Below, piece by piece: positions 1 to 6,665 of a stretch of DNA of 10,473 bases. The notes under the pieces are model-generated. The model had not been told where the DNA came from. It ran no database searches and saw only the letters and a list, made by a program, of their open reading frames with translations. This stretch comes from Succinatimonas sp. UBA6849 (lineage in GTDB: Bacteria > Pseudomonadota > Gammaproteobacteria > Enterobacterales > Succinivibrionaceae): assembly GCA_002449335.1 (NCBI GenBank), contig DKDL01000127.1, forward strand, positions 2,008 through 12,480. The letters are read 5' to 3'. The stretch's first letter is position 1. Every line of letters starts with the position of its first letter. The position numbers and the translations under genes are program-made.

Positions 1-51
1 ATGATTCTGACAGTGGTAGCGGTTGGGATTAAGCTGCATTAAGATTAAAAG

Positions 52-86
52 ATCCCGTGATTGCTTGCAATAACGGGATTTATTTT
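52..86 (-). terminator. Bidirectional rho-independent terminator downstream of dnaX
   Basis: Arms 52-63 and 68-79 pair over 12 positions with a single G/A mismatch (59/72) and a 4-nt loop (64-67). On the minus strand the stem is followed by CTTTTAAT, so it can end the apt-dnaX transcript about 45 nt after the dnaX stop. On the plus strand it is followed by TTTATTTT, so it could also end an incoming plus-strand transcript. No gene can be assigned in 1-50: two short plus-strand frames end at 32 and 42 and might be the tail of a convergent gene, but there is too little to decide. Confidence 0.75.
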
Positions 87-122
87 GAAAGGATCTTGAG
101 ACAAACTTCTTTAAAATCTAAG

Positions 123-3100
123 CTACTTCTTGACTACGGCTTTATCATCTTCTTGCTTGTATAAGCTCAGGTTCAAGGTTCTAATATCCTCTCCTAAATT
201 CTCTAACAATAAGCTAATATTCTTATCTTTAGCCATATTATTGCGAGTATCTTCAATTTCTTTTACATAGAATTTGCGTGCAAGATCTTCAGGGCATCCA
301 GATGGAATACCCTGCACTTTTTCAATTTTAAGCTCTACAGGATGTCCCTGTTCAATTGAGAACTTAGTTCTTAAATTATGATGAAACTCTGGAGAGATAA
401 ACAGTAACTGGAAATCAGCTGATATCTGTAATACCCATGCATAAGGATTGTCAGGACTGATAAGTCTGTTGGTATAGCACAAAGCTGAGTATACAGGTCC
501 ATCATTGTAGCCTGCTTTTACAATATCCTGATACCAAAGATCGTTCTTATATACTCTGTCATAGAAATCACTTGATTGAAGCTGTCTGCCTAAACGCTTA
601 TTCTCAAACTGCTGATCTTCTTCAATAAGCTTCAAGGTAGATTCACGGAATTTCTTTGGATTACCATCAGTATTAGAGCTGTTCTCATCTGTTGCGATGT
701 TATCAAATTTAAGATCACTGCCGGTAACTCTAGCTCCCTGTGAATATTCGTCATCGTCATAGCTCTCATCGACAATAGCATTACCTACAGGATCTGCATC
801 AAATTCATAGGCATCAACAGGAACTTCATCATAAAAGTCTGGAGGCACCTCTGAAGAAGGAATTTTCTCAGGTGCAACAGGTGCATTTGTTCCATCTGAT
901 GATTGAGCATGAGCAGTTTGAGTTACTGAAGTTACAGGAGCTGATTGTGTCTTAACAGTTGCAACTTGCTGACTTAAATTGCTGTTAGATGCGATCTTAT
1001 TAGTTGCAAGTGTATTACTTACTGCATTGCCGTTATCAGTTACATTATGATTATTGCCTAATTGTCCATTTAAAGTCTCATTTATAGCTAACTCTAAAGA
1101 CTTAGAATAGGTACGAGCTTTAATTACAGGTACTGTATCTGTATAACTGCCCTTTTGCAGTTCTAATGCAACTGCCTTTGATAATGGGATAAAGTCTTGA
1201 ACAGAAGAAACTGTTGTATCTGTTGATAAATCACCAGTAGAATTAGGTGTATTAGATGCATTGTTATTAGATGTAAGAGTAGCTAATGGTATATTGGAGC
1301 TTTCATCACTCTTGTCAACATTCTCTGAATTCTCTGCATTCTTTACATTTTTATCATTTGCAACATTTTCTGCACTAGCATTCTGATTAGTTTCTATTGC
1401 AGTATTTGTGGTGTTTAATGGTGCTGTTACTTCCTGATTAGGCTCAACTGCTATCTCATGAGGAACATTAGCGGAAACTTCTGTTGATGCTGTTATAGCA
1501 GGAATATCATTATTGCTTGCATCAACTAAAGCAGCACTGTTGTCAAATGATACTGAATTTACAGTAGCTGTGTTAACTGCATCAGGTATCTCTGAGTTTA
1601 AATTAGCTTTATCATCCTCTAAAAAGGCTTTGTTACTATCCTCAGTTAGACTTGATACATCAACATTCTGATTTAAGGTTGCAGCTTCTTCCTTTAACTT
1701 TTGATTTAGTGTCTGATTACTCTGTAATTGAGCAAGAGCTTCTTCCTGAGCCTTCCTTAAAAGCTCATCAGGTGTAAGTTCAGCAACTTGAGGAGTTAAA
1801 ATCTCATCAGAAGATAAGGTCTTTACAACATCTTTAGACTCATTTTCTTTATCACTAGCAATTTCCTGTACTGCTTTAGTAAAGTCATCTACTAAAGTAT
1901 GGTTGTCTTGATTTACTAAGGTACTGTTATTAGCTTTTGCTGTGTTTAAAGCTAAATTCTCAGTATTTTCTACTGCTTTCTTATCTGTTACAGTTGTTTC
2001 AGGAACGGTATTATTAGATGCTGTAGAGATATTTTCTGCGTTGTTAGGTTCAGATACAACTGTTGCTGTATTTACAGGAGCTACAACAGCATTGCCTTGC
2101 ACTCCATTATCTTGAACGTGATTATCTTGAACAGTACCAGAATTTGGTAATTTTAAAGACTCTGATGAAACTTGAGTCTCAAGCTTAGGTTCATTAGAAT
2201 TAGGCTCTGCTGGATTTGATGCAGTTACAATTTCTCCATTTTCATTAAATGTAGGTAACTTACTGATTGCATCTGTAGAAATAGCATCTGTTGATGGATT
2301 TTCATCATTAGCTGCTTGTACATCATTCTTACCATATGTCATATCAGAGATAATTGATGACATACCTTCAATATGAGATGACTTTGACTTACCCTCTTTT
2401 AAGGATTCTGCTTCAGTCTGATAACCTTTTAGTACTGCATAGACATGATTGATATATTGGCTTACATCACTAATGAGTTTGAACTTCTCCTGAAGATCAT
2501 GATTTTGTCTTACATCTGATAACTGAGAAAGTGTTGAGTTTACATGTAACTCTTCATTTTCAGGAACAATTGAACTCTCAGTAGTCTTAGGTGTAATGAT
2601 GTTAGTTAATACCTTTCTATACTCGCCTAAATGAGGATTGTTATTGGTTACAACCTGATTATTTAAGGTCTCTAAACCTTGAATAAGCACATTAAGATCA
2701 TCTGTCTTCGAGTTGTGTGTTGAGCCAAAAGCAGGAGCTTGATTAGCTGAATTAACTGTAAATACCTGACTTTGTGGATTGATATCAGGTACAGGAAATT
2801 CATTGATCTCATTTACTGTCGCCTCTGTAGGAGCGACGGTTGCAGCTACCGCATTTGTCTCTTCTGAAGGTGTAACCTTAGGCACATCATTTGATGCAGA
2901 AGTATTTGCAGTAGTCTCAGTGGTATCAGGAGTGTTGTGATCTGTTAAGTTAACAGCAGCATTATCTGCTTTAGCTGAGGTTACAACAGTGTTCTTAGCT
3001 ACAACTGATACTTCGTTAATTTGAGTATTAACCTGAGGCAACGTATCAGCTGAGTCGGAACCTGACTTAGGTGCAACAACAGGTCTCTTAGATGCAGAAT

Positions 3101-4823
3101 CAGATGTTTCTGTTACAGGAGATGCTGACGCGACATCATCTGTTGCAGTAATATTAGTAGTTGTTGCTTTTACTATATCTACAGGCAAAGCCTCGTTCAG
3201 TGCCTGAGATTTAGCATTATCTGTTAAAACTCCAGGATCAACGGTATGCTCGTTATTTACGATATTTAAGGTACTGCTATTGGTAATTGACTGAGCTTCA
3301 GCAACAAGTGCATTAGTAATCTCAGGTTTTAAAGTAAAATTCTCTGATGCTACCTTATTTACAAGATCCTGCCTTACAAGCTCCTGATTAACAGCTGTAC
3401 CGTTTTGCAAAACTGTATTCTCATGAGCTATTACATTGTGATCTGTTAATACGGTAACTTTAGTTGCAGGATCTGCTACATAACTTTGAGCTTCATTTTT
3501 TAGAGCAGATGCTAATGAGGAATTACTCTCAGGAGCATGACCTTTATCAAGAGCATTACTTGTAAGAGAACTCAATACTGCCGAATTTACAACAGGATTA
3601 AGATAGATGACCTCGACAGAATTATCTTCACCTATCCAATCTTTTTTTTTTTCGGGTGTAAAGGCCAGCATTCTTAAGATGGTCATTTCAAAAGCAGTAG
3701 AACCATCTGATGATACTTTGTACTCCTCAATACCTTGTAGAGCTATCTGATAATAAAGTTGCAAAGCTTCAGAGCTGAACAAAGGAGCATAAGTAGTAAG
3801 AGTGCTTTGTGGAATTGAAAAGATATTGATGTTCTGTGGATATCCAATCATCTGGAACAGAGCTAAATCATGGAAGCACAAAACCAGATCATTGAGCAAG
3901 GTTCTGTAATTAGGACTTATGGTTCTGATTTCATTTAAAACATCTGATAAAGTCTTTTGTGACTGTGCTACAGGAACAGGTACTTGAGCTGAGGCTTGTG
4001 CATTTACAGGTACTGATGGATTCTTTAATAAATCTAAAACAGAACATACGAAACCATCACCTGCAGTGCCTAACATAGCTTGTACGTTATCTTTGGTAAT
4101 AGAACCATTACCTAAAGCTACTGCCTGATCACATAGAGATAAAGCATCACGCATACTGCCACGAGCAGCACGTGCTAACAGATTTACAGCTTCATTTTCA
4201 AAAGAGATATTCTCTTTTGTAGCAATTTTAGCTATCTGAGCACTGATCTGATTTACAGTAAGAGCCTTTAGCTGGAACTGCAAACATCTTGAGAGAACAG
4301 TTACAGGGATCTTTTGAGGATCGGTGGTTGCTAAAATAAACTTAACATAAGCAGGAGGCTCTTCAAGAGTCTTTAACAGAGCATTAAAACTGCTCTGAGA
4401 TAACATGTGAACCTCATCGATGATATAGACTTTAAATCTGCCTTTTAAAGGAGGATATTGAGTTGACTCTAAAAGCTGTCTAGTATCATCAACTTTAGTC
4501 TGTGAAGCTCCATCGATTTCAATTACATCAGGAAAATTACCATCAGCAATGGCTTTACAGGTATCACATACAGGCTCACCGTTGATATGAGGATGAGCGG
4601 TAATACCTGTTTCACATTCAAGGCATTTGGCAATAATTCTGGCAATAGTAGTCTTACCGATACCACGTGTACCAGTCAGAAGATAAGCATGGTGAATTCT
4701 TTGCTGTTCAATGGAATTCATCAGAGCATTGATAACATGCTCCTGTCCTACTACATCTTCAAAAGTTTGAGGTCTGTATTTTCTGGCTAAAGCCTGATAC
4801 TGACCTTGTAATTCTATTGCCAT
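123..4823 (-). CDS. dnaX: DNA polymerase III subunit tau (with probable gamma), giant linker form
   Basis: This is the clamp-loader ATPase that loads the beta sliding clamp and, as tau, ties polymerase to helicase. Domains I-II (about 1-240) show Walker A GTRGIGKT (51-58), Walker B VYIIDEVH (132-139), sensor ATTD (165-168), the SRC arginine-finger motif (178-180) and a GSMRDAL lid motif. Domain III ends near residue 390 with MTILRMLAF, as in E. coli. Residues about 1428-1556 resemble the E. coli polymerase-binding domain V (VELKIEK, then a helical tail). Between lies a linker of about 1000 residues where E. coli has little over 100. It is rich in Asn, Ser, Thr, Ala and Val, I found no Cys or Trp in it after W396, and Arg is very rare. 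More helical, charged islands lie near 705-830 and 1000-1050. Total length is 1566 against about 643 in E. coli. The start ATG lies 10 nt after the apt stop with only a weak AAGAA upstream, suggesting translational coupling. It stops at TAG. Family assignment is certain; the role of the linker is unknown. Confidence 0.97.
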   Translation of the reverse strand: MAIELQGQYQALARKYRPQTFEDVVGQEHVINALMNSIEQQRIHHAYLLTGTRGIGKTTIARIIAKCLECETGITAHPHINGEPVCDTCKAIADGNFPDVIEIDGASQTKVDDTRQLLESTQYPPLKGRFKVYIIDEVHMLSQSSFNALLKTLEEPPAYVKFILATTDPQKIPVTVLSRCLQFQLKALTVNQISAQIAKIATKENISFENEAVNLLARAARGSMRDALSLCDQAVALGNGSITKDNVQAMLGTAGDGFVCSVLDLLKNPSVPVNAQASAQVPVPVAQSQKTLSDVLNEIRTISPNYRTLLNDLVLCFHDLALFQMIGYPQNINIFSIPQSTLTTYAPLFSSEALQLYYQIALQGIEEYKVSSDGSTAFEMTILRMLAFTPEKKKDWIGEDNSVEVIYLNPVVNSAVLSSLTSNALDKGHAPESNSSLASALKNEAQSYVADPATKVTVLTDHNVIAHENTVLQNGTAVNQELVRQDLVNKVASENFTLKPEITNALVAEAQSITNSSTLNIVNNEHTVDPGVLTDNAKSQALNEALPVDIVKATTTNITATDDVASASPVTETSDSASKRPVVAPKSGSDSADTLPQVNTQINEVSVVAKNTVVTSAKADNAAVNLTDHNTPDTTETTANTSASNDVPKVTPSEETNAVAATVAPTEATVNEINEFPVPDINPQSQVFTVNSANQAPAFGSTHNSKTDDLNVLIQGLETLNNQVVTNNNPHLGEYRKVLTNIITPKTTESSIVPENEELHVNSTLSQLSDVRQNHDLQEKFKLISDVSQYINHVYAVLKGYQTEAESLKEGKSKSSHIEGMSSIISDMTYGKNDVQAANDENPSTDAISTDAISKLPTFNENGEIVTASNPAEPNSNEPKLETQVSSESLKLPNSGTVQDNHVQDNGVQGNAVVAPVNTATVVSEPNNAENISTASNNTVPETTVTDKKAVENTENLALNTAKANNSTLVNQDNHTLVDDFTKAVQEIASDKENESKDVVKTLSSDEILTPQVAELTPDELLRKAQEEALAQLQSNQTLNQKLKEEAATLNQNVDVSSLTEDSNKAFLEDDKANLNSEIPDAVNTATVNSVSFDNSAALVDASNNDIPAITASTEVSANVPHEIAVEPNQEVTAPLNTTNTAIETNQNASAENVANDKNVKNAENSENVDKSDESSNIPLATLTSNNNASNTPNSTGDLSTDTTVSSVQDFIPLSKAVALELQKGSYTDTVPVIKARTYSKSLELAINETLNGQLGNNHNVTDNGNAVSNTLATNKIASNSNLSQQVATVKTQSAPVTSVTQTAHAQSSDGTNAPVAPEKIPSSEVPPDFYDEVPVDAYEFDADPVGNAIVDESYDDDEYSQGARVTGSDLKFDNIATDENSSNTDGNPKKFRESTLKLIEEDQQFENKRLGRQLQSSDFYDRVYKNDLWYQDIVKAGYNDGPVYSALCYTNRLISPDNPYAWVLQISADFQLLFISPEFHHNLRTKFSIEQGHPVELKIEKVQGIPSGCPEDLARKFYVKEIEDTRNNMAKDKNISLLLENLGEDIRTLNLSLYKQEDDKAVVKK
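2106..2135 (-). repeat. Tandem 15-nt repeat in the dnaX linker (VQDN units)
   Basis: Two adjacent 15-nt units (2106-2120 and 2121-2135) share their first 12 bases and encode consecutive VQDN-x units, followed by a degenerate VQGN. A similar 15-nt duplication near 2266-2295 gives two copies of a Ser-Thr-Asp-Ala-Ile unit. These show that the linker has grown at least partly by small in-frame tandem duplications. Confidence 0.6.
3596..3653 (-). promoter_or_regulatory. Programmed frameshift / slippage site in dnaX for gamma
   Basis: On the coding strand, GAA AAA AAA AAA GAT (codons 391-395) carries 11 consecutive A (3652 down to 3642), containing two in-phase A_AAA_AAA slippery heptamers. Five nt later starts GATAGGTGA (3636-3628), which pairs with TCATCTATC (3610-3602): 9 bp with one G-U and a 17-nt loop. 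GATT (3641-3638) and AATC (3599-3596) can extend the stem outward. A -1 shift appends Arg-Leu-Asp-Arg after K394 and stops at TGA (3630-3628), giving about 398 residues. A +1 shift stops at TAG after Ile-Gly. E. coli dnaX makes gamma by -1 frameshifting at A_AAA_AAG plus a hairpin, and Thermus dnaX by slippage on an A9 run; this site has parts of both. I see no clear Shine-Dalgarno-like stimulator upstream. Function is inferred from layout. Confidence 0.82.
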
Positions 4824-4833
4824 ATATTATTTC

Positions 4834-5475
4834 TTAATGTCCAGGGAATTTAACTAAAGATTGTACATCAATGCCATAGGTGTCTTTTAAGAGCTTAGCG
4901 CCACCTAAATCGAAAAGTTCGATAATAAAGGCAAATGAAACAACCTCTGCTCCACTTCTTCTTGCTAATTTTATCATGGCACCAGCTGTACCGCCAGTTG
5001 CTAAAAGATCATCTAGAAGTAAAACTCTGTCGCCTTTCTTTAATGAATCTTTGGTAATTTCAAGGGTACTGGTACCATATTCTAATGAGTATTCCTCTGA
5101 ATAACACTCACGAGGAAGTTTACCCTTCTTTCTAACAAGAACTAAACCTACACCTAATAGATAAGCTAGAGCAGAGCCAAACAAAAAGCCTCTAGCATCA
5201 GCTGCTACAATGTAGTCTAACTTACTGTCTTTATAAATTTCATATAAAAGATCAATTGAATCTTTAAGAGCCTTAGGATCTTCTAAAAGAGTGGTTACAT
5301 CTCTAAAGAGAATACCCTCTTTAGGAAAGTCCTTTACAGATGCAATTGAACTTTTTAAATAGTCAATACGCTTATCGTAGTTTAGAATATCTTTGCAAGA
5401 GTGAATTGTACATTGAATTGAATTGCAATTATCGCTTGAAACAGCATTGCAATCAGAGGTATTTTTGTTTGTCAT
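4834..5475 (-). CDS. apt: Adenine phosphoribosyltransferase with N-terminal extension
   Basis: This enzyme makes AMP from adenine and PRPP in cytoplasmic purine salvage. The type-I PRTase signature VLLLDDLLATGGTA, with the PRPP-binding acidic pair D155-D156, is at 151-164. Other family motifs are FPKEGILFRDV (50-60), ARGFLFG (94-100), KKGKLPRE (116-123) and the C-terminal FPGH, all close to E. coli Apt. The protein has 213 residues against about 183 in E. coli. The excess is about 30 residues at the N terminus, with four Cys (9, 17, 22, 27) in a Ser/Asn-rich stretch. No other in-frame ATG occurs before the core, and AAGG lies 6 nt before this ATG, so the long start is supported. It is first in an operon with dnaX (10-nt gap), the same order as in E. 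coli. Confidence 0.96.
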   Translation of the reverse strand: MTNKNTSDCNAVSSDNCNSIQCTIHSCKDILNYDKRIDYLKSSIASVKDFPKEGILFRDVTTLLEDPKALKDSIDLLYEIYKDSKLDYIVAADARGFLFGSALAYLLGVGLVLVRKKGKLPRECYSEEYSLEYGTSTLEITKDSLKKGDRVLLLDDLLATGGTAGAMIKLARRSGAEVVSFAFIIELFDLGGAKLLKDTYGIDVQSLVKFPGH

Positions 5476-5499
5476 TTTAAGCCTTGAAATAACATTTCA

Positions 5500-5528
5500 T
5501 TTATAATTCAACCGAGCAATTTTAACAA
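5500..5528 (-). promoter_or_regulatory. Probable sigma-70 promoter for apt-dnaX
   Basis: On the minus strand, TTGTTA (5528-5523, 4/6 to the -35 consensus) is separated by exactly 17 nt from TATAAA (5505-5500, 5/6 to the -10). Transcription would begin near 5493, leaving an untranslated leader of about 18 nt that contains the apt ribosome-binding site AAGG. Read by eye, with no measured start. Confidence 0.55.
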
Positions 5529-5681
5529 ATTTTTGTGCTGATTAGTCTTTTAATTTCAAACAAATTTCACAAGTTTAGAGCTTTAATTTAAAGTAAAGTT
5601 TCATTGAATTAAGAAATGAAAAAATAAAAGCATAAATAAAGCAAAAGCAAAAAGTAGCACAATTAAAGACAATCACATACA

Positions 5682-5709
5682 GCTATTAGCTAGTTTGCTT
5701 TAGCATAGC
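5682..5709. other. Hairpin in the divergent apt / phosphatase intergenic region
   Basis: GCTAT (5682-5686) plus GCTA (5689-5692) pair with TAGC plus ATAGC (5701-5709): 9 bp with a 2-nt bulge and an 8-nt loop. There is no T tract, so it is not a standard terminator. The rest of 5476-5796 is A/T-rich and non-coding. It holds the apt promoter at one end and, at the other, a perfect TTGACA (5720-5725) with no good -10 at 16-18 nt, so the phosphatase promoter is not identified. Confidence 0.4.
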
Positions 5710-5796
5710 GACATAGACATTGACACAGACATACATGTTGTTTGCCAAAAACTAATTAGCTCTTTACGTTACAAAATATTCTTTGCATTACAAATT

Positions 5797-6462
5797 ATGA
5801 AGTACAAAGCCGTTTTATTTGATCTTGATGGGACTCTGTTAGATACAGCGCTCGACATCATGAATGCCTGTAACCACACCTTAGTAAAGTATGGTTACAA
5901 AGCCTTAGATGACAAACTCTTAAGAACTAAGGTTACAGCAGGTATGCGTGAGATGCTAAAGTTAGGTGTACCTAAAGAGAAGCATGAATCATCAGGTATT
6001 GAAACTTATATGAGAGATGAATTTGCATCTTTTTATAAAGAGCATATCTGTGACTGCACAAAAGCATTTGATGGGATCCCTGAACTTATTGATGATTTAA
6101 CAAAAAACAAGATAAAAACAGCAGTTATCACCAACAAATACTATGATATGGCAACCAAGGTTTTATCAAAATTCGCTTTTTCAAAAGACTTTTCTTTAGT
6201 TTTAGGCTGTGATTCTTTAACCCACTCAAAACCACATCCTGAACCTATTCTAAAAGCCTTAGAACTGTTAAAAATCTCACCAAAGGATGCCTTATACGTA
6301 GGTGATCATCTAAATGATATTAAAGCTGCCAATGCAGCTCATTGCGACAGTGCTGCCGTTTTGTGGGGCTATGGAACTAATGAATGCATCGACGTTAAGT
6401 TGTGGAATGCTACATATTGTGTCAAAGATGTAAATGAGCTAAAAAAGCTCATTTTTTGCTAA
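5797..6462 (+). CDS. gph: HAD-family phosphatase, phosphoglycolate-phosphatase-like
   Basis: This is a HAD-superfamily phosphatase of 221 residues. Motif I is DLDGTLLDT (9-17), with nucleophile D9 and acid/base D11. Motif II is ITN (111-113), motif III is K145 in HSKPHPEP, and motif IV is GDHLND (169-174) with D170 and D174. The small helical cap between about 16 and 90 and the AAVLWGYGT segment (186-194) resemble Gph, which removes the phosphate of 2-phosphoglycolate. PpaX-type pyrophosphatase or another small-molecule phosphatase is possible, as these subgroups are hard to separate by eye. The ATG sits right before motif I as usual, yet there is no Shine-Dalgarno sequence in front of it. 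The final codons form a terminator, so it is probably a single-gene unit. The HAD assignment is firm; the symbol is tentative. Confidence 0.85.
   Translation: MKYKAVLFDLDGTLLDTALDIMNACNHTLVKYGYKALDDKLLRTKVTAGMREMLKLGVPKEKHESSGIETYMRDEFASFYKEHICDCTKAFDGIPELIDDLTKNKIKTAVITNKYYDMATKVLSKFAFSKDFSLVLGCDSLTHSKPHPEPILKALELLKISPKDALYVGDHLNDIKAANAAHCDSAAVLWGYGTNECIDVKLWNATYCVKDVNELKKLIFC
6432..6457 (+). terminator. Rho-independent terminator overlapping the end of the phosphatase gene
   Basis: AAATGAGCT (6432-6440) and AGCTCATTT (6446-6454) form a perfect 9-bp stem with a 5-nt A loop, and T continues to 6457. The hairpin lies wholly inside the coding region, over codons for Asn-Glu-Leu-Lys-Lys-Leu-Ile-Phe, before the TAA at 6460-6462. 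Confidence 0.75.
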
Positions 6463-6512
6463 AATAGAAAAAACAAAGTAGAAAGAAGTAAGTTGAATTT
6501 AATTAACTTAAT

Positions 6513-6541
6513 CTGTAAGTAAACGTCGTATGCCGTATAGT
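6513..6541 (+). promoter_or_regulatory. Weak candidate promoter for the porin gene
   Basis: TATAGT (6536-6541, 5/6 to the -10) lies 17 nt after CTGTAA (6513-6518, 3/6 to the -35). A transcript from here would have a long leader of roughly 115-130 nt before the porin start, beginning with a small hairpin (TACTTT 6541-6546 with AAAGTA 6553-6558). Long leaders are common on porin mRNAs, but the -35 is poor and other sites are possible. Confidence 0.3.
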
Positions 6542-6665
6542 ACTTTTCAAGGAAAGTAACAAAGCGAATGCGTAAGTTTTAGATAGTTTCATTTGTGCTT
6601 TAAGATACTACTTTAAGCTTAAAACACTTAAAACAGCAATGTATTTTATTAAACCAAGTATTTAT

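Noticed and set aside
1000..3500. dnaX linker as an adhesin or unrelated gene fused by assembly error
   Set aside because: The frame is uninterrupted, codon use and composition match across the junctions, and both flanking domains are DnaX. Misassembly cannot be fully excluded without reads.
4587..4790. Plus-strand open frame of 67 codons inside dnaX
   Set aside because: Lies antisense to the conserved ATPase core of dnaX and has no recognisable protein character or ribosome-binding site.
4880..5104. Plus-strand open frame of 74 codons inside apt
   Set aside because: Antisense shadow of the conserved PRPP-binding region of apt.
5720..5748. Perfect TTGACA as the phosphatase promoter
   Set aside because: No acceptable -10 hexamer occurs at 16-18 nt spacing; the TTGACA sits in a GACAT-rich low-complexity stretch and may be chance.
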